Of a stretch of 13,854 bases of DNA, positions 1-8,561 are shown in pieces; the first letter of the stretch is position 1, and every line of letters starts with the position of its first letter. The translations under genes were made by a program, and so were the position numbers. The notes beneath the pieces are model-generated. The model was not told the origin of the DNA, made no database searches, and saw only the letters and a list, made by a program, of their open reading frames with translations. This DNA is from Desulfovibrio sp. UBA6121 (GTDB lineage Bacteria > Desulfobacterota > Desulfovibrionia > Desulfovibrionales > Desulfovibrionaceae), in NCBI GenBank assembly GCA_002422505.1, contig DIVX01000064.1, forward strand, positions 1,715 through 15,568, in the 5' to 3' direction.

Positions 1-1319
1 TAGCCCTTGCCGTCGTAGCGCTCGTGGTGCTGCAGGCAGATGATGGCCGCCGCCTTGAGCATTTCGCGCTGGGAGGCCTTGAGGATCTCGTGCCCGATGG
101 CCGGGTGGGTGCGGATGATGGCAATTTCGCTGCCGTCGAGTTCGCCGGGCTTGTTCAAGATCACGTCGGGAATGCCCAGCTTGCCCACATCGTGCATGGG
201 CGCGGCCAGACGCAGCAGGGTGGCCTCGGCCTCTGGCAGGCCGTGCTTGCGCGCCAAAATATACATGTATTCCGCCACGCGGCGCACATGGTTGCCCGTC
301 TCGTGGGAGCGCCATTCGATGGTCTCGCCCAGAGTCAGCACGATTTCGCGCTGGGTGTCCTCTACTTCCTTGTTCAGGTGCAGGTTGTCGAAGGCGATGG
401 ACACGTTGGCGAAGAAGATCTCCACCAGTTGCAGGTCCAGCTCCGTGAGCTCCTTGGCCCCCTCTAGATAGATGACGCTTTCCGAGTTGTTCTGGCTGCG
501 GAAGTAGCCCAGGTAGCGCTTGCCGTCGAAGAACAGGCTGGTGCGGTTCTTCACGGCCTGCTCGAAGTGCCGGTATACCTCCGGCGGCACCACGTCCTCC
601 ACGTGCTTGCGCACAAAGGGCTGGTATTCCCCGGTGGCGGCCAGAATGCTGAAGCGGCCCTTGTCGTTCACGGCGGCGAAGCCGGAGGCCTGGCAGACGA
701 TGGCGTTTTTGTTCAGGTCGAGGATGGACACGAGCTGGGAGAGCACGCCGGTGGTGAACTTCTCCATGGATTGCAGCTCGAAGATGTTCTCGCTGGCCTC
801 GATGATCTTTTCCAGGCCCAGGCGGTTGGCCTCGATGGTGGCGATGTCGCTGCTGGTGCGCAGGGCGGAGACGATGGTGGTGAGCAGCTTCTGCGCGGTG
901 AGCTCGGTCTTTTCCTTGTAGTCGTTGATGTCGTATTCGACGATGACGCGTTCTTCCGGGGCCTGGCCGGGCTGGCCGGTGCGCAGAATGATGCGCACGA
1001 AGCGGTTTTCCAGGTCCTCGCGGATGTACTTGACGAGCTTGAGGCCGGTGTCGTTCTCCTCCATCACCACGTCGAGCAGGATGACGGCGATGTCCGGGTG
1101 CGCGGCCAGCATGGTCTTGGCCTCGGCCCCGGTGTAAGCGCTTAGGAACTCCAGCGCGCGCCCCCGGTAGCGAAAGCCGCTCAGCACAAGGCGGGTGACG
1201 TTGTGCACCTCGGCCTCGTCGTCCACAATCAGCACCTTCCAGGCGGCGGGCTCGTCCGGCGCTTGGCGTCCGGCGGCGTCGTCGTCCAGAAACAGCAGGT
1301 CTTCAGTGTCTTGCGTCAT
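1..1319 (-). CDS. Response regulator, REC-DUF3369-HD-GYP cyclic di-GMP phosphodiesterase (3' end cut by window edge)
   Basis: Predicted cytoplasmic response regulator that hydrolyses cyclic di-GMP when phosphorylated. 439 codons are visible and the frame is still open at base 1. Residues about 28-150 form a receiver domain: acidic pair D33/D34, phosphoacceptor D83 in LLDVVM, and INDYKEKTEL near residue 131, which is typical of regulators carrying DUF3369. Residues about 170-315 are the DUF3369 GAF-like region. The HD-GYP domain begins near 325, with the HD pair at 376-377 (PMHDVGKLGIPD), HPAIGHEIL further on, and HHERYDGKG at 431-439. The window ends exactly before the GYP tyrosine-proline. 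The ATG overlaps the stop of the upstream kinase gene by four bases (ATGA), so translation is coupled and that kinase is the obvious partner. Seen: domains and overlap. Known: HD-GYP proteins are phosphodiesterases. Inferred: activation by this kinase. Confidence 0.93.
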   Translation of the reverse strand, partial: MTQDTEDLLFLDDDAAGRQAPDEPAAWKVLIVDDEAEVHNVTRLVLSGFRYRGRALEFLSAYTGAEAKTMLAAHPDIAVILLDVVMEENDTGLKLVKYIREDLENRFVRIILRTGQPGQAPEERVIVEYDINDYKEKTELTAQKLLTTIVSALRTSSDIATIEANRLGLEKIIEASENIFELQSMEKFTTGVLSQLVSILDLNKNAIVCQASGFAAVNDKGRFSILAATGEYQPFVRKHVEDVVPPEVYRHFEQAVKNRTSLFFDGKRYLGYFRSQNNSESVIYLEGAKELTELDLQLVEIFFANVSIAFDNLHLNKEVEDTQREIVLTLGETIEWRSHETGNHVRRVAEYMYILARKHGLPEAEATLLRLAAPMHDVGKLGIPDVILNKPGELDGSEIAIIRTHPAIGHEILKASQREMLKAAAIICLQHHERYDGKG

Positions 1320-4300
1320 GTGTGCTCACGACCACCTTGCGGCAACAGGAGTGTGAACGTGGTGCCTTGCCCGGGCGCGCTCTCGCAGCGGACCGTGCCG
1401 TGCAGTTGCTGGGTCACCAGGTTGTACAGGATGTGCAGGCCAAGGCCCGTTCCGCCCCTGCCCCTGCGAGTGGTATAGAATGGCTCAAAAATCTTGTCCA
1501 GGTGCTCGGGTGCGATACCTTTTCCGTTGTCTACGTAAATCAGCCGTACCTGCCCCTCCGTAAGTTCTGCGGAAATGCCGATGCGCCCTGCCTCGCCGGG
1601 GTCGAAGGCGTGCATGAGGGAGTTCATCACCAGGTTGGTGATGATTTGCGAGAGCGCACCGGGGTACGAGTCCATGGTCAGTTCCGGGTCGCAGGAGATT
1701 TCCACCTTGTGCTCTGTCTTCTTGAGGTGCGGGCGCAAGGAAAGCAGCACCTCGTCCAGGTAGCCATGCAGCTTGAAGCTGCGGCGCTCCTCGGTGGAGC
1801 GGTCCACCGCCACCTGCTTGAAGCTGCGGATGAGTTCCGCCGCGCGCTTGAGGTTGGACAGGATCATGTGCGTGGATTCGTCGCACACGCTTAAGTACTC
1901 CTCCAGCCGGGCGCGTTTGAGCCCGCCCGCGCGGTACTCGCCGAGGATCTCCTGGGTCTTGGCCTCCAGGTGCGAGGCGGCGGTGACGCCGATGCCCACG
2001 GGGGTGTTTATCTCGTGCGCAACGCCCGCCACCAGCCCGCCGAGGGAGGCCATTTTCTCCGACTCCACCAACTGCTTGTGGGCGCGCGTGAGCTGCTCCA
2101 GGGTGCTTTTGAGTTCTGCGTTGGCGGCCTCCAACTGGCTGGTGCGTTCGCGCACGCGCAGCTCCAGGCCCTCGTTCATGCGGCGTATGGTCTCCTCGCT
2201 CTCGCGCTGGGCGGTAATGTCGCGGGAAAAGCTGGCCAGCTGCCGGGGTGTGCCGTCGTCGTCCAGTATGGGGTAGAGGGTGATGGAGTAGCAAAAGCCC
2301 TGGCGCTCCTCCTCAAAGGTGCGCGGGCTTTTGGTGCGCAGCGCCTCCTGCACCTGCAGGCGGCGTATTTCCGCAGCGTTGGGCGGCAGGTGGTCGTAAA
2401 TGAACTGGCCGGTCATGTCCTCCGGCGCAAGGCCGCGCCGCCTGGCCCCGTGCTCGTTTATGGCCAGCACGCGCCCCTCCGGGTCCATCAGGATCACGGA
2501 GTCCGAGGTGGCGTCGAACAGGGCGCGGATGCGCGCCTCGCTTTCCCGCAGTTCCTCCACGGCGCGCTTTCTTTCGGTCACGTCGGAAAGCATGCCCTCC
2601 ACGCGCTCCACGCGGCCCTCTGCCCCCAGGGTGGCGCGGGCGATGATGGAGCACCAGATGATGCTGCCGTCCTTGCGGCGTATGGCCAGCTCCATGCCGT
2701 CGAGGGAGCCCTTTTCCACCAGGGCGCGCAGCACGCGCTCGCGTCCCAGGGGAAAGGCGTACACCTGCGTGCCCAGGTCCTGCACCTGCTCCAGCAGCTC
2801 CTGCGCGCTGGCGTAGCCCAAAATGCGCGCCATGGCCGGGTTGGCGGAAAGAAAGCGCCCCGCGCCCGTGGTTTGGAAAATGCCTTCCGGCGCGTTCATG
2901 AAGATGCTGCGGTAGTTCTCCTCGGCCTCGCGCAGGGCCTGTTCCATGCGCTTTCTCTCGGCAATCTCCGCATCGCGCAGGCGGATGGTCTCCTTCAGCT
3001 CCTCGGCGTGCAGGGTCAGCAGGTGCTCGCGCTCAATGTGATAGTCGATGCGCCGGGCCATTTCGTCCGGGGTGATGCGCATGCGCGCCAGCATGCCGCC
3101 GTAGGCTTCGCTCAGCGCGCCGGTTTCCTCGGCGGAGAACACCCCGGCCTGGGAAAGGGCCTTGTGCGCCGCCGCCGCCCCCACCACGCCGGAAAAAGCC
3201 TTTTCCACCTCGGCGTAGAGCGCGGCCAGGGTGGTTACGGAAACCATGGTCCGGTCTTCGAGGTTCATTTCGCGCAGGCAGGCGTTGATGAGCTCCTGGG
3301 CCTGTTCCTTGGGCAGGTACTCGCGCAGGGGCTGCTCCATCAGGGCGCGCTTTTCGGCCAGGTCGATGTCGTCCTCGGCCCTGGGCCCGGCCCGGCGTTC
3401 GCCCAGGCCCGGCAGGCCGGTGAACTCGGCCAGCACCGCCACTTCCTCTTGGGTTTGGCGCGTGCACAGCGAAACCAGCACGTACAGCCCGGTGTTGAAG
3501 ACCAGGGTCCAGAACACGGAGTGGCTCACGGGGTCCAGCGCGGTAAGGCCGAAGAGCGCCTCCGAGCGCAGGTAGGGCAGGCCGAAGAGGCCATTGTGCA
3601 CCGGGCCCGCCCACACGTGCCCGCTGCGCGAAAGCGCAGGCAGCAGCAGGGTGTGCATCCACAGCAAAAAACCGGCGCTCAGGCCGGTCATGGCCCCGGC
3701 CATGGTGCCGGAGCGCCAGAACAGCCCGCCCAGAATGGCCGGGGCGAACTGCAGCACCGCGCCAAAGGCGATGATGCCGATGTTCACCAGGATGAAGGAA
3801 TCGCCGATGGCCTGCTCGAACCAGTATGCGGCCAGGATGAGCACGGCCACGGAGACCCAGCGGCATTGCAGCAGGCGGCGCTTGAGAAAGCCCAGGCCCG
3901 CCGCCTTGTCGATGATCGGCAGCAGCACGTGGTTGGTCAGCATCACCGCATTCGTCATGGCCGAGACCATGACCATGCTCATGGCGGCGGAAAAGCCCCC
4001 AAAAAACACCAGCAGCGCCAGGGCGTGCTGCCCCTGGGCCACGGGCAGGCCCAGCACGAAGGTGTCGGCGTGGGCCGGGGAAAGTCCCGTGGCCAGCCCG
4101 GCCATGGCGATGGGCGCCACGAAGACGTTGGCCAGAAGCAGGTAGAGCGGAAAGGCCCACGAGGCCGTGAGCACGTGGCGTTCGTCCGCGTTTTCCACCA
4201 CGGCCAGGTGGAACTGGTGCGGCAGAAACACCACGGCCGACATGGCCAGCAGCAGGTAGCTGGCCCAGGTGACGTAGTGCGCGCCGCCTGCGCTGTAGCC

Positions 4301-5023
4301 GCCGGCGTGGTCCGGCCCGCCAAGGTCCATGATGCGCGCCAGCCGCTCCGGGGTGAGGCCGCTTGCCGCTCCCGTTGCCGGGCCATGCAGCAGGGCCATG
4401 GCCAGCAGGCCCACGGCCAGCAGCGCCGCCAGCTTGATGAGCGCCTCGGCCGTTACCGTGGCCACCATGCCGGGGTGGCGGTCGGTGGGGTCTATGCGCC
4501 GCACGCCAAGCACAATGGTGTAGAAGATCATCAGCGCCACCACCAGCGGGCCCACGAATTCAAGCAGCAGTTCGCTGCCGTTGGTGAGCATGGAAAAGGT
4601 GCTGATGACGCTTTTGAGCTGCAGGGCCACGTAGGGCACGCTGCCGATGAAGGCCATGGTGGTGGCCAGGGCGGCGATGCGGTGCGACTTGCCGTAGCGG
4701 GCGGCCAAGATGTCGGCGATGCTGGTGATGTGGAAGCTTGACTTGATGCGCACCAGCTTGCGCAGCAAATACCACCACAGGGCCGCGCAGATGGTGGGGC
4801 CGAGGTAGATGGTCAAAAACAGCGGGCCGGAATCCACGGCCTTGCCCACGGAGCCGTAATAGGTCCAGCTGGTGCAGTAGGTGGCCAGCGAAAGGGCGTA
4901 GACGTAAGGCTTGTCCGTCACGGAGCGGCCCGCCTCGGAGCGGCGCTCGGCCCAGCGGGCCAAAAGCAGCAGCAGGCCGATGTAGCCCGCGAGGAGCAGC
5001 AGCACGAGGACCGGATTAAACAT
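1316..5023 (-). CDS. Sodium/solute symporter-like sensor histidine kinase (SSF-STAC-PAS-PAS-HisKA-HATPase), CbrA-like
   Basis: Inner-membrane sensor kinase fused to a transporter-like domain, 1235 residues from the chosen start. Residues about 1-525 are a multi-helix SSF (PutP-type) domain; GGFSAAMSMVMVSAMTN near 342-358 resembles the helix-8 segment lining the sodium site. Residues about 550-630 look like a STAC linker (AFSGVVGAAAAHKAL). PAS domains lie near 695-820 and 828-940, then a coiled coil with RVRERTSQLEAANAEL. The HisKA phosphoacceptor is H1003 (GVAHEINTP). The HATPase has an N box (NLVMNSLMHAF, near 1130), G1 VDNGKGI and GGTGLGLHI. The ATG at 5023 follows an AGGGGG ribosome site and overlaps the upstream stop by 8 bases; another ATG at 5047 would add 8 residues and a 32-base overlap. 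It sits between a small membrane protein and a regulator gene. The ligand cannot be read from sequence. Whether it transports or only senses is open. Confidence 0.93.
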   Translation of the reverse strand: MFNPVLVLLLLAGYIGLLLLLARWAERRSEAGRSVTDKPYVYALSLATYCTSWTYYGSVGKAVDSGPLFLTIYLGPTICAALWWYLLRKLVRIKSSFHITSIADILAARYGKSHRIAALATTMAFIGSVPYVALQLKSVISTFSMLTNGSELLLEFVGPLVVALMIFYTIVLGVRRIDPTDRHPGMVATVTAEALIKLAALLAVGLLAMALLHGPATGAASGLTPERLARIMDLGGPDHAGGYSAGGAHYVTWASYLLLAMSAVVFLPHQFHLAVVENADERHVLTASWAFPLYLLLANVFVAPIAMAGLATGLSPAHADTFVLGLPVAQGQHALALLVFFGGFSAAMSMVMVSAMTNAVMLTNHVLLPIIDKAAGLGFLKRRLLQCRWVSVAVLILAAYWFEQAIGDSFILVNIGIIAFGAVLQFAPAILGGLFWRSGTMAGAMTGLSAGFLLWMHTLLLPALSRSGHVWAGPVHNGLFGLPYLRSEALFGLTALDPVSHSVFWTLVFNTGLYVLVSLCTRQTQEEVAVLAEFTGLPGLGERRAGPRAEDDIDLAEKRALMEQPLREYLPKEQAQELINACLREMNLEDRTMVSVTTLAALYAEVEKAFSGVVGAAAAHKALSQAGVFSAEETGALSEAYGGMLARMRITPDEMARRIDYHIEREHLLTLHAEELKETIRLRDAEIAERKRMEQALREAEENYRSIFMNAPEGIFQTTGAGRFLSANPAMARILGYASAQELLEQVQDLGTQVYAFPLGRERVLRALVEKGSLDGMELAIRRKDGSIIWCSIIARATLGAEGRVERVEGMLSDVTERKRAVEELRESEARIRALFDATSDSVILMDPEGRVLAINEHGARRRGLAPEDMTGQFIYDHLPPNAAEIRRLQVQEALRTKSPRTFEEERQGFCYSITLYPILDDDGTPRQLASFSRDITAQRESEETIRRMNEGLELRVRERTSQLEAANAELKSTLEQLTRAHKQLVESEKMASLGGLVAGVAHEINTPVGIGVTAASHLEAKTQEILGEYRAGGLKRARLEEYLSVCDESTHMILSNLKRAAELIRSFKQVAVDRSTEERRSFKLHGYLDEVLLSLRPHLKKTEHKVEISCDPELTMDSYPGALSQIITNLVMNSLMHAFDPGEAGRIGISAELTEGQVRLIYVDNGKGIAPEHLDKIFEPFYTTRRGRGGTGLGLHILYNLVTQQLHGTVRCESAPGQGTTFTLLLPQGGREHT

Positions 5024-5309
5024 CGCCGCCCCCTGGCCTGTCGTCAAAGGGAGGCAGCAGGCGGCCGTCCGGCAGTTCGCAGGCGTCTTCGGCGTGCGGC
5101 TGGCCGTTGCGCGCCTGGCCGGAGCGCCTGCCGTGGGCGTTTACCAGTGCGGCCAGGCCCAGCAGGGCAATGGCCAAGCCCCAGGTGATGAACAGCCAGG
5201 AGAGCAGCGTGCCCGTGGCGGGAATGGTCAGCAGCGGCCAGTTGAAGGCCAGCAGGAGCGCCGTGAAGACGAGGGCCGCGATGCCCGTGCGCGTCTTGCA
5301 CTTGTCCAT
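5016..5309 (-). CDS. Small two-helix membrane protein, probable partner of the symporter-kinase
   Basis: 97-residue protein with two predicted membrane helices, about residues 9-28 and 34-57, separated by a short loop (NWPLLTIPATGT). A hydrophilic, proline- and acid-rich tail of about 40 residues follows. The ATG at 5309 is chosen because a strong GGGAGG ribosome site precedes it; upstream in-frame ATGs lack one. Two-helix small subunits, such as the DUF4212 type, are often encoded just before SSF-family symporters. FNWPLL followed by a second helix is reminiscent of them, but I cannot claim membership. Its stop overlaps the start of the symporter-kinase gene by 8 bases, so the products are probably made together and may form a complex. 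It is the first gene of the three-gene minus-strand operon. Confidence 0.8.
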   Translation of the reverse strand: MDKCKTRTGIAALVFTALLLAFNWPLLTIPATGTLLSWLFITWGLAIALLGLAALVNAHGRRSGQARNGQPHAEDACELPDGRLLPPFDDRPGGGDV

Positions 5310-5405
5310 GCCCTGCCTCCCTTGCGGCGCGGGGTGCGCCGCCCGCGCCCGGACCTGTCCTCCCGGATCAGTCGCCCGGAACGGTAGACCGGGGCGCTTG
5401 GGAAG

Positions 5406-5435
5406 ACTGTAGTGCGAAAAGAGGCTGTTGCGCAA
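5406..5435 (-). promoter_or_regulatory. Candidate sigma-70 promoter of the symporter-kinase operon
   Basis: On the minus strand a TTGCGC -35 box (5430-5435) and a TACAGT -10 box (5406-5411) are separated by 18 bases; each matches four of six consensus positions. It would give a leader of roughly 90 bases before the ATG at 5309. The -35 box lies in a segment (GAGGCTGTTGCGCAA on the plus strand) next to the transposase remnant and reminiscent of some insertion-sequence ends, so mobile DNA may have supplied part of it. This is a prediction from spacing and similarity only. Confidence 0.35.
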
Positions 5436-5567
5436 TGGGGCAGACAAAAATGCAGCAAAGTTTTGCGCCTGCGGGCAAAGCGGCGGGCAGTCGCCGGGCC
5501 AGGACTGGAAACAGCCACTCGCCAGCCCGGCCAGCCCTGCGAACCTTTCGGCTCTGCGGGCAAAGCG

Positions 5568-5816
5568 ACGCGCACCAACGGCAAGGCCGAGCGGTTCATT
5601 CAGATGGCGCTGCGCGAGTGGGCCTACGCCGCCAGCTACGCCCCTTCAAACGAAAGAGCCAACGAGTTGCCCCGCTGGCTCCACGAATACAACTTTTACA
5701 GGAATCATTCTGCGTTACAAAACAAACCGCCAATCAGCCGAATTGAGACGGGAGTGAACAACGTCTTGCAACTCCACACCTGGCCCTGGCCCCGGCGTTT
5801 GTTGGGGCGCGGCTAG
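5568..5816 (+). pseudogene. IS481-family transposase, 3' remnant
   Basis: The plus-strand frame carries about 71 residues (5568-5780) typical of the C-terminal end of an IS481-type DDE transposase. They include TRTNGKAERFIQ, which holds the third catalytic acidic residue (E), then REWAYA, LPRWLHEYNFYRNHSAL, KPPISRI and NNVLQLHT. The N-terminal helix-turn-helix and the first two catalytic aspartates are absent, and nothing upstream in the frame (5412-5567) resembles a transposase. The frame continues past the normal family end for 11 residues and stops at 5814-5816. The fragment cannot be active. No clear terminal inverted repeats or target duplication were found. It marks an old insertion between two minus-strand transcription units. 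Confidence 0.85.
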
Positions 5817-8500
5817 GGCAGGCCGTCCACAGGTGTTGTCGGCGGGGGTGTCGGCGGGGTTTGGCCGCCGCCTTCGCCGCCGCCTTCCGCCGGGCGCTCG
5901 AAGCTGTAATTGCCCTTGAAGAACTCGTCCACATACCAGCCTATCTGGCCGTCGTCGGAAAGCAGCATGTCCAGCAGGCGCACGGCCCCAAGCAGTCTGC
6001 CCACCATGTCCAGCTTCTGCTTCAGGTCGGTCTGGGAGTATTTCTTGATCTCCCCGCGCACCATGTCGCCCTTGATCTCGGTCTTGAAGTTCAGGCGCTT
6101 CAGTATCTGGGCGATGAGCTTAGCCCGCCGGGAGCGCCGGGCGATATCCGCCGCGCCGCCCTTGAAGGAGAACACGATGTAGTTGTCGTTGATGGAGGGG
6201 CCGCAGTAGCTGTCCACCACGGCGAAGTGGTAGCCCAGGCGCGTGTTGAAGTTCAGGTAGTGGTCGCTCACCACGGCGTAGCTGGGGCCGCCCATGCTGC
6301 CGTCGGCGTTGGGATCGGTAAGCAGCGACTCGGCCATGATGGTGGCGAAGCCTGTGAGGCTGACGCCCACCCCGCCCAGCCAGCGCACGCCGGGGTCGGT
6401 CATGCCGTGCAGCAGGCCCTGGAAGGGCGCGCTCTTGATGTGCTCCAGCTCCACCACCTTCTTGGGGGCCGTGGGGGTAAGCCCGCCGCCAAGATCCACC
6501 ACCAGGATGTTCAGAGGCAGGCCAGCGCGCAGGCGCACCGCCCCGGTGGCGTCCTCCATCTCGTCGCCGATGTTGAACATTTCGCGCATGCCCATTTCGT
6601 GGGCAAAGCGAATGACATCGTGCAGGGAGCGGCAGCCCTCCGGGCTGAAGTTCAGCGCCTTGGGATCGGTCAAGGTGAGCGGGGCCATGCGCTTCAGGGC
6701 CTCTTGCGCGGCCTTGTACACCGGGCTGCCCTTCATCAGGTTCACGCAGGGCTTGTCGTGTATCAGCTCGGGCACAATGCCCCGGTAGACGATGCGGTTG
6801 GTGGCGTCGAGGGTGATGTCCTCGCCGTGCTCTATGTTCAGGGCGGCGTTTTCCAGGCCCACCAGGGTGGGCAGGCCGAACTCCCGCGCAACGCTGGCCA
6901 TGTGCCCGGTAACGCTGCCCACCTCGGTGATGATGCCCCGGATGCGGTCCATGACCGGCACGTAGGTGGGCGAGGTTTGCTTGGCCACCAGGATGGCGCC
7001 CTGGGGCACGGCGGGCAGGTTGTGGTCGCTGGCGAGGATATAGGCCTGGCCTGCGGCGCTGCCGGGCGCGGCCATGTCGCCCCCGCGCAACAGCACCTCC
7101 CGGCCATGCAGGGGCTCGGCCTCCGGCGTCAGGGCGCATTCGTCCTTGGATTGGCCGTGGCCCATGCCCAGGGGCCGGGCCTGCAGAATGAACAGCCGTC
7201 CGTCCTGGTCCTGCGCCCATTCTATGTCCAGGGGCTGGCCGTAGTGTTCCTCCAGCCGCACCCCGTACGAGGCCAGCTGGCGGATCTTGGCCTCGTCCAG
7301 GCAGGGGGCCAGGCGCAGTTCGCCGGGCACGGGCTCGGCCTGGATGCCGTCTTCCGTGCGCAGGCGCAGGCGGCTGGTCTTGCTGGCCACATGGTGGCGC
7401 ACCAGGGCGGAATCCGCGCGGCGCACGGCGTAGAAATCGGTGTTGGCGCTGCCGTCCACCACGCTTACCCCAAGGCCCCAGGCCGCGCTGATGAGGATGT
7501 CGTCCGTGGCCTCCTGCCCCAGTGCGCCGTGCTGGCCGCCATGGCCCAGCGGGCCGTTGGGGTCGCCGGTGTACATTACGCCGCTGGCGCGCGCATCAAC
7601 CATGGTGACGCACAAAACGGCCATGACCACGTCGTCGTCGGAATAGCCCATGCTGCGGCGGTAATACACCGCGCGCGGGCTGAAGGTGCTGGCCACCACC
7701 TCTTTCCAGGCCAGGCCCACGTTCTGCGCGCTGACGTTGAGCACCGTGGAGTGCTGCCCGGCGAAGGTGGCCTCGGAGTCTTCGCAGGTGGCGCTGGAAC
7801 GCACGGAAACGCGCACCTCGGGCCCGAAAAGCCCGGCCAGTTCGTCCATGAGCCGCGCCATGCCCCGGGAAAGCTCCTCCGGCAGGGGCGCGGCCATGAT
7901 CATGGCCTGGATCTCGTCGCAGATCTCCATGAGTTTTTCGGTGTTCTTCACGTCGATGCGCCGCATGCGCCGCTCAATGCGCTCCGCCAGGCCGGAGGTT
8001 TTGAGGAAGTGCTGGCAGGCATAGGCGGAGACGGCGAAGCCGCGCGGCGTGGGCAGCCCGGCGCGGTTAGCCACTTCGCCCAGGTTGGCGGCCTTGCCGC
8101 CCACTTCGTCGGACAATTCGGCGGAGAGCGCGCGCAACGGCAGGGTGAGCTCGCCCTTCTTGATGCGCTTTCTGTGCGCCAGATCCTTGAGGATGATGAT
8201 GCCCAGGCGCTCTGTGGTGTCGAACAGGCCGGGATACTTGCCGCCGGAAAGGGCGTTCAGGTCCTCGGCCAGGTCGTACACCAGGCTGATGAGATCCTCC
8301 GAGAGGGTCAGCACATGGTCCAGGGTGAAGGGTTTGTTCTCGTACAGCAGGTTCTCAAGCTCGGTCAAAAGCTCAAGGGACCTGTTGTTTTTTATGAGCA
8401 GGCTGCGGAAGTACTCGTACTTGCGCTTCACAGCGCCGTCGTCCCTGCTCTGTTCCTGCTGTTTGCCGCTGCCAAGAAGCATGTTCAGAAACTTGAGCAT
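5813..8500 (-). CDS. PEP-synthase-like protein (PPDK N-terminal nucleotide-binding domain + phosphohistidine domain, atypical C-terminus)
   Basis: 895-residue cytoplasmic protein of the pyruvate-phosphate dikinase/PEP synthase superfamily. Residues about 1-125 are an unassigned helical region. The ATP-binding PPDK_N domain follows at about 128-445: VGGKAANLGEV near 133, VRSSATCEDSEATFAGQ near 233, and LDIEWAQDQDGRLFILQARP at 424-443. The swivelling phosphohistidine domain is about 470-575, with candidate catalytic H533 in GSVTGHMASVAREFGLP. The remaining 320 residues (LNILVVDLGGGLTP, GGPSYAVVSDHYLNFNTRLG, SYCGPSINDNYIVFSFKGG) do not look like the standard PEP/pyruvate TIM barrel. The final 25 residues are a Gly/Pro/Thr-rich tail. 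The ATG at 8500 follows GGAGAACGG; an ATG 17 codons earlier is less well supplied. Phosphotransfer from ATP to histidine is likely, but the acceptor is unknown, so calling it pyruvate, water dikinase would be unsafe. Confidence 0.88.
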   Translation of the reverse strand: MLKFLNMLLGSGKQQEQSRDDGAVKRKYEYFRSLLIKNNRSLELLTELENLLYENKPFTLDHVLTLSEDLISLVYDLAEDLNALSGGKYPGLFDTTERLGIIILKDLAHRKRIKKGELTLPLRALSAELSDEVGGKAANLGEVANRAGLPTPRGFAVSAYACQHFLKTSGLAERIERRMRRIDVKNTEKLMEICDEIQAMIMAAPLPEELSRGMARLMDELAGLFGPEVRVSVRSSATCEDSEATFAGQHSTVLNVSAQNVGLAWKEVVASTFSPRAVYYRRSMGYSDDDVVMAVLCVTMVDARASGVMYTGDPNGPLGHGGQHGALGQEATDDILISAAWGLGVSVVDGSANTDFYAVRRADSALVRHHVASKTSRLRLRTEDGIQAEPVPGELRLAPCLDEAKIRQLASYGVRLEEHYGQPLDIEWAQDQDGRLFILQARPLGMGHGQSKDECALTPEAEPLHGREVLLRGGDMAAPGSAAGQAYILASDHNLPAVPQGAILVAKQTSPTYVPVMDRIRGIITEVGSVTGHMASVAREFGLPTLVGLENAALNIEHGEDITLDATNRIVYRGIVPELIHDKPCVNLMKGSPVYKAAQEALKRMAPLTLTDPKALNFSPEGCRSLHDVIRFAHEMGMREMFNIGDEMEDATGAVRLRAGLPLNILVVDLGGGLTPTAPKKVVELEHIKSAPFQGLLHGMTDPGVRWLGGVGVSLTGFATIMAESLLTDPNADGSMGGPSYAVVSDHYLNFNTRLGYHFAVVDSYCGPSINDNYIVFSFKGGAADIARRSRRAKLIAQILKRLNFKTEIKGDMVRGEIKKYSQTDLKQKLDMVGRLLGAVRLLDMLLSDDGQIGWYVDEFFKGNYSFERPAEGGGEGGGQTPPTPPPTTPVDGLP

Positions 8501-8561
8501 TCCGTTCTCCAGTGCTGGGCCCGTGCCGGTGCGTGGCCAGTGCTTCGCCAAGGTGCGACAA

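Noticed and set aside
24..1145. Several plus-strand frames at the left edge
   Set aside because: They lie opposite a clear REC-DUF3369-HD-GYP coding frame that is open to the window edge.
1970..4741. Very long plus-strand open frame opposite the symporter-kinase gene
   Set aside because: Its translation is His/Gln/Gly/Ala-rich without domains; it is the antisense shadow of the GC-rich minus-strand gene.
5789..5808. GCCCC/GGGGC inverted repeat between converging frames as a terminator
   Set aside because: The stem is only 5 bp, has no T tract on either strand, and overlaps coding sequence.
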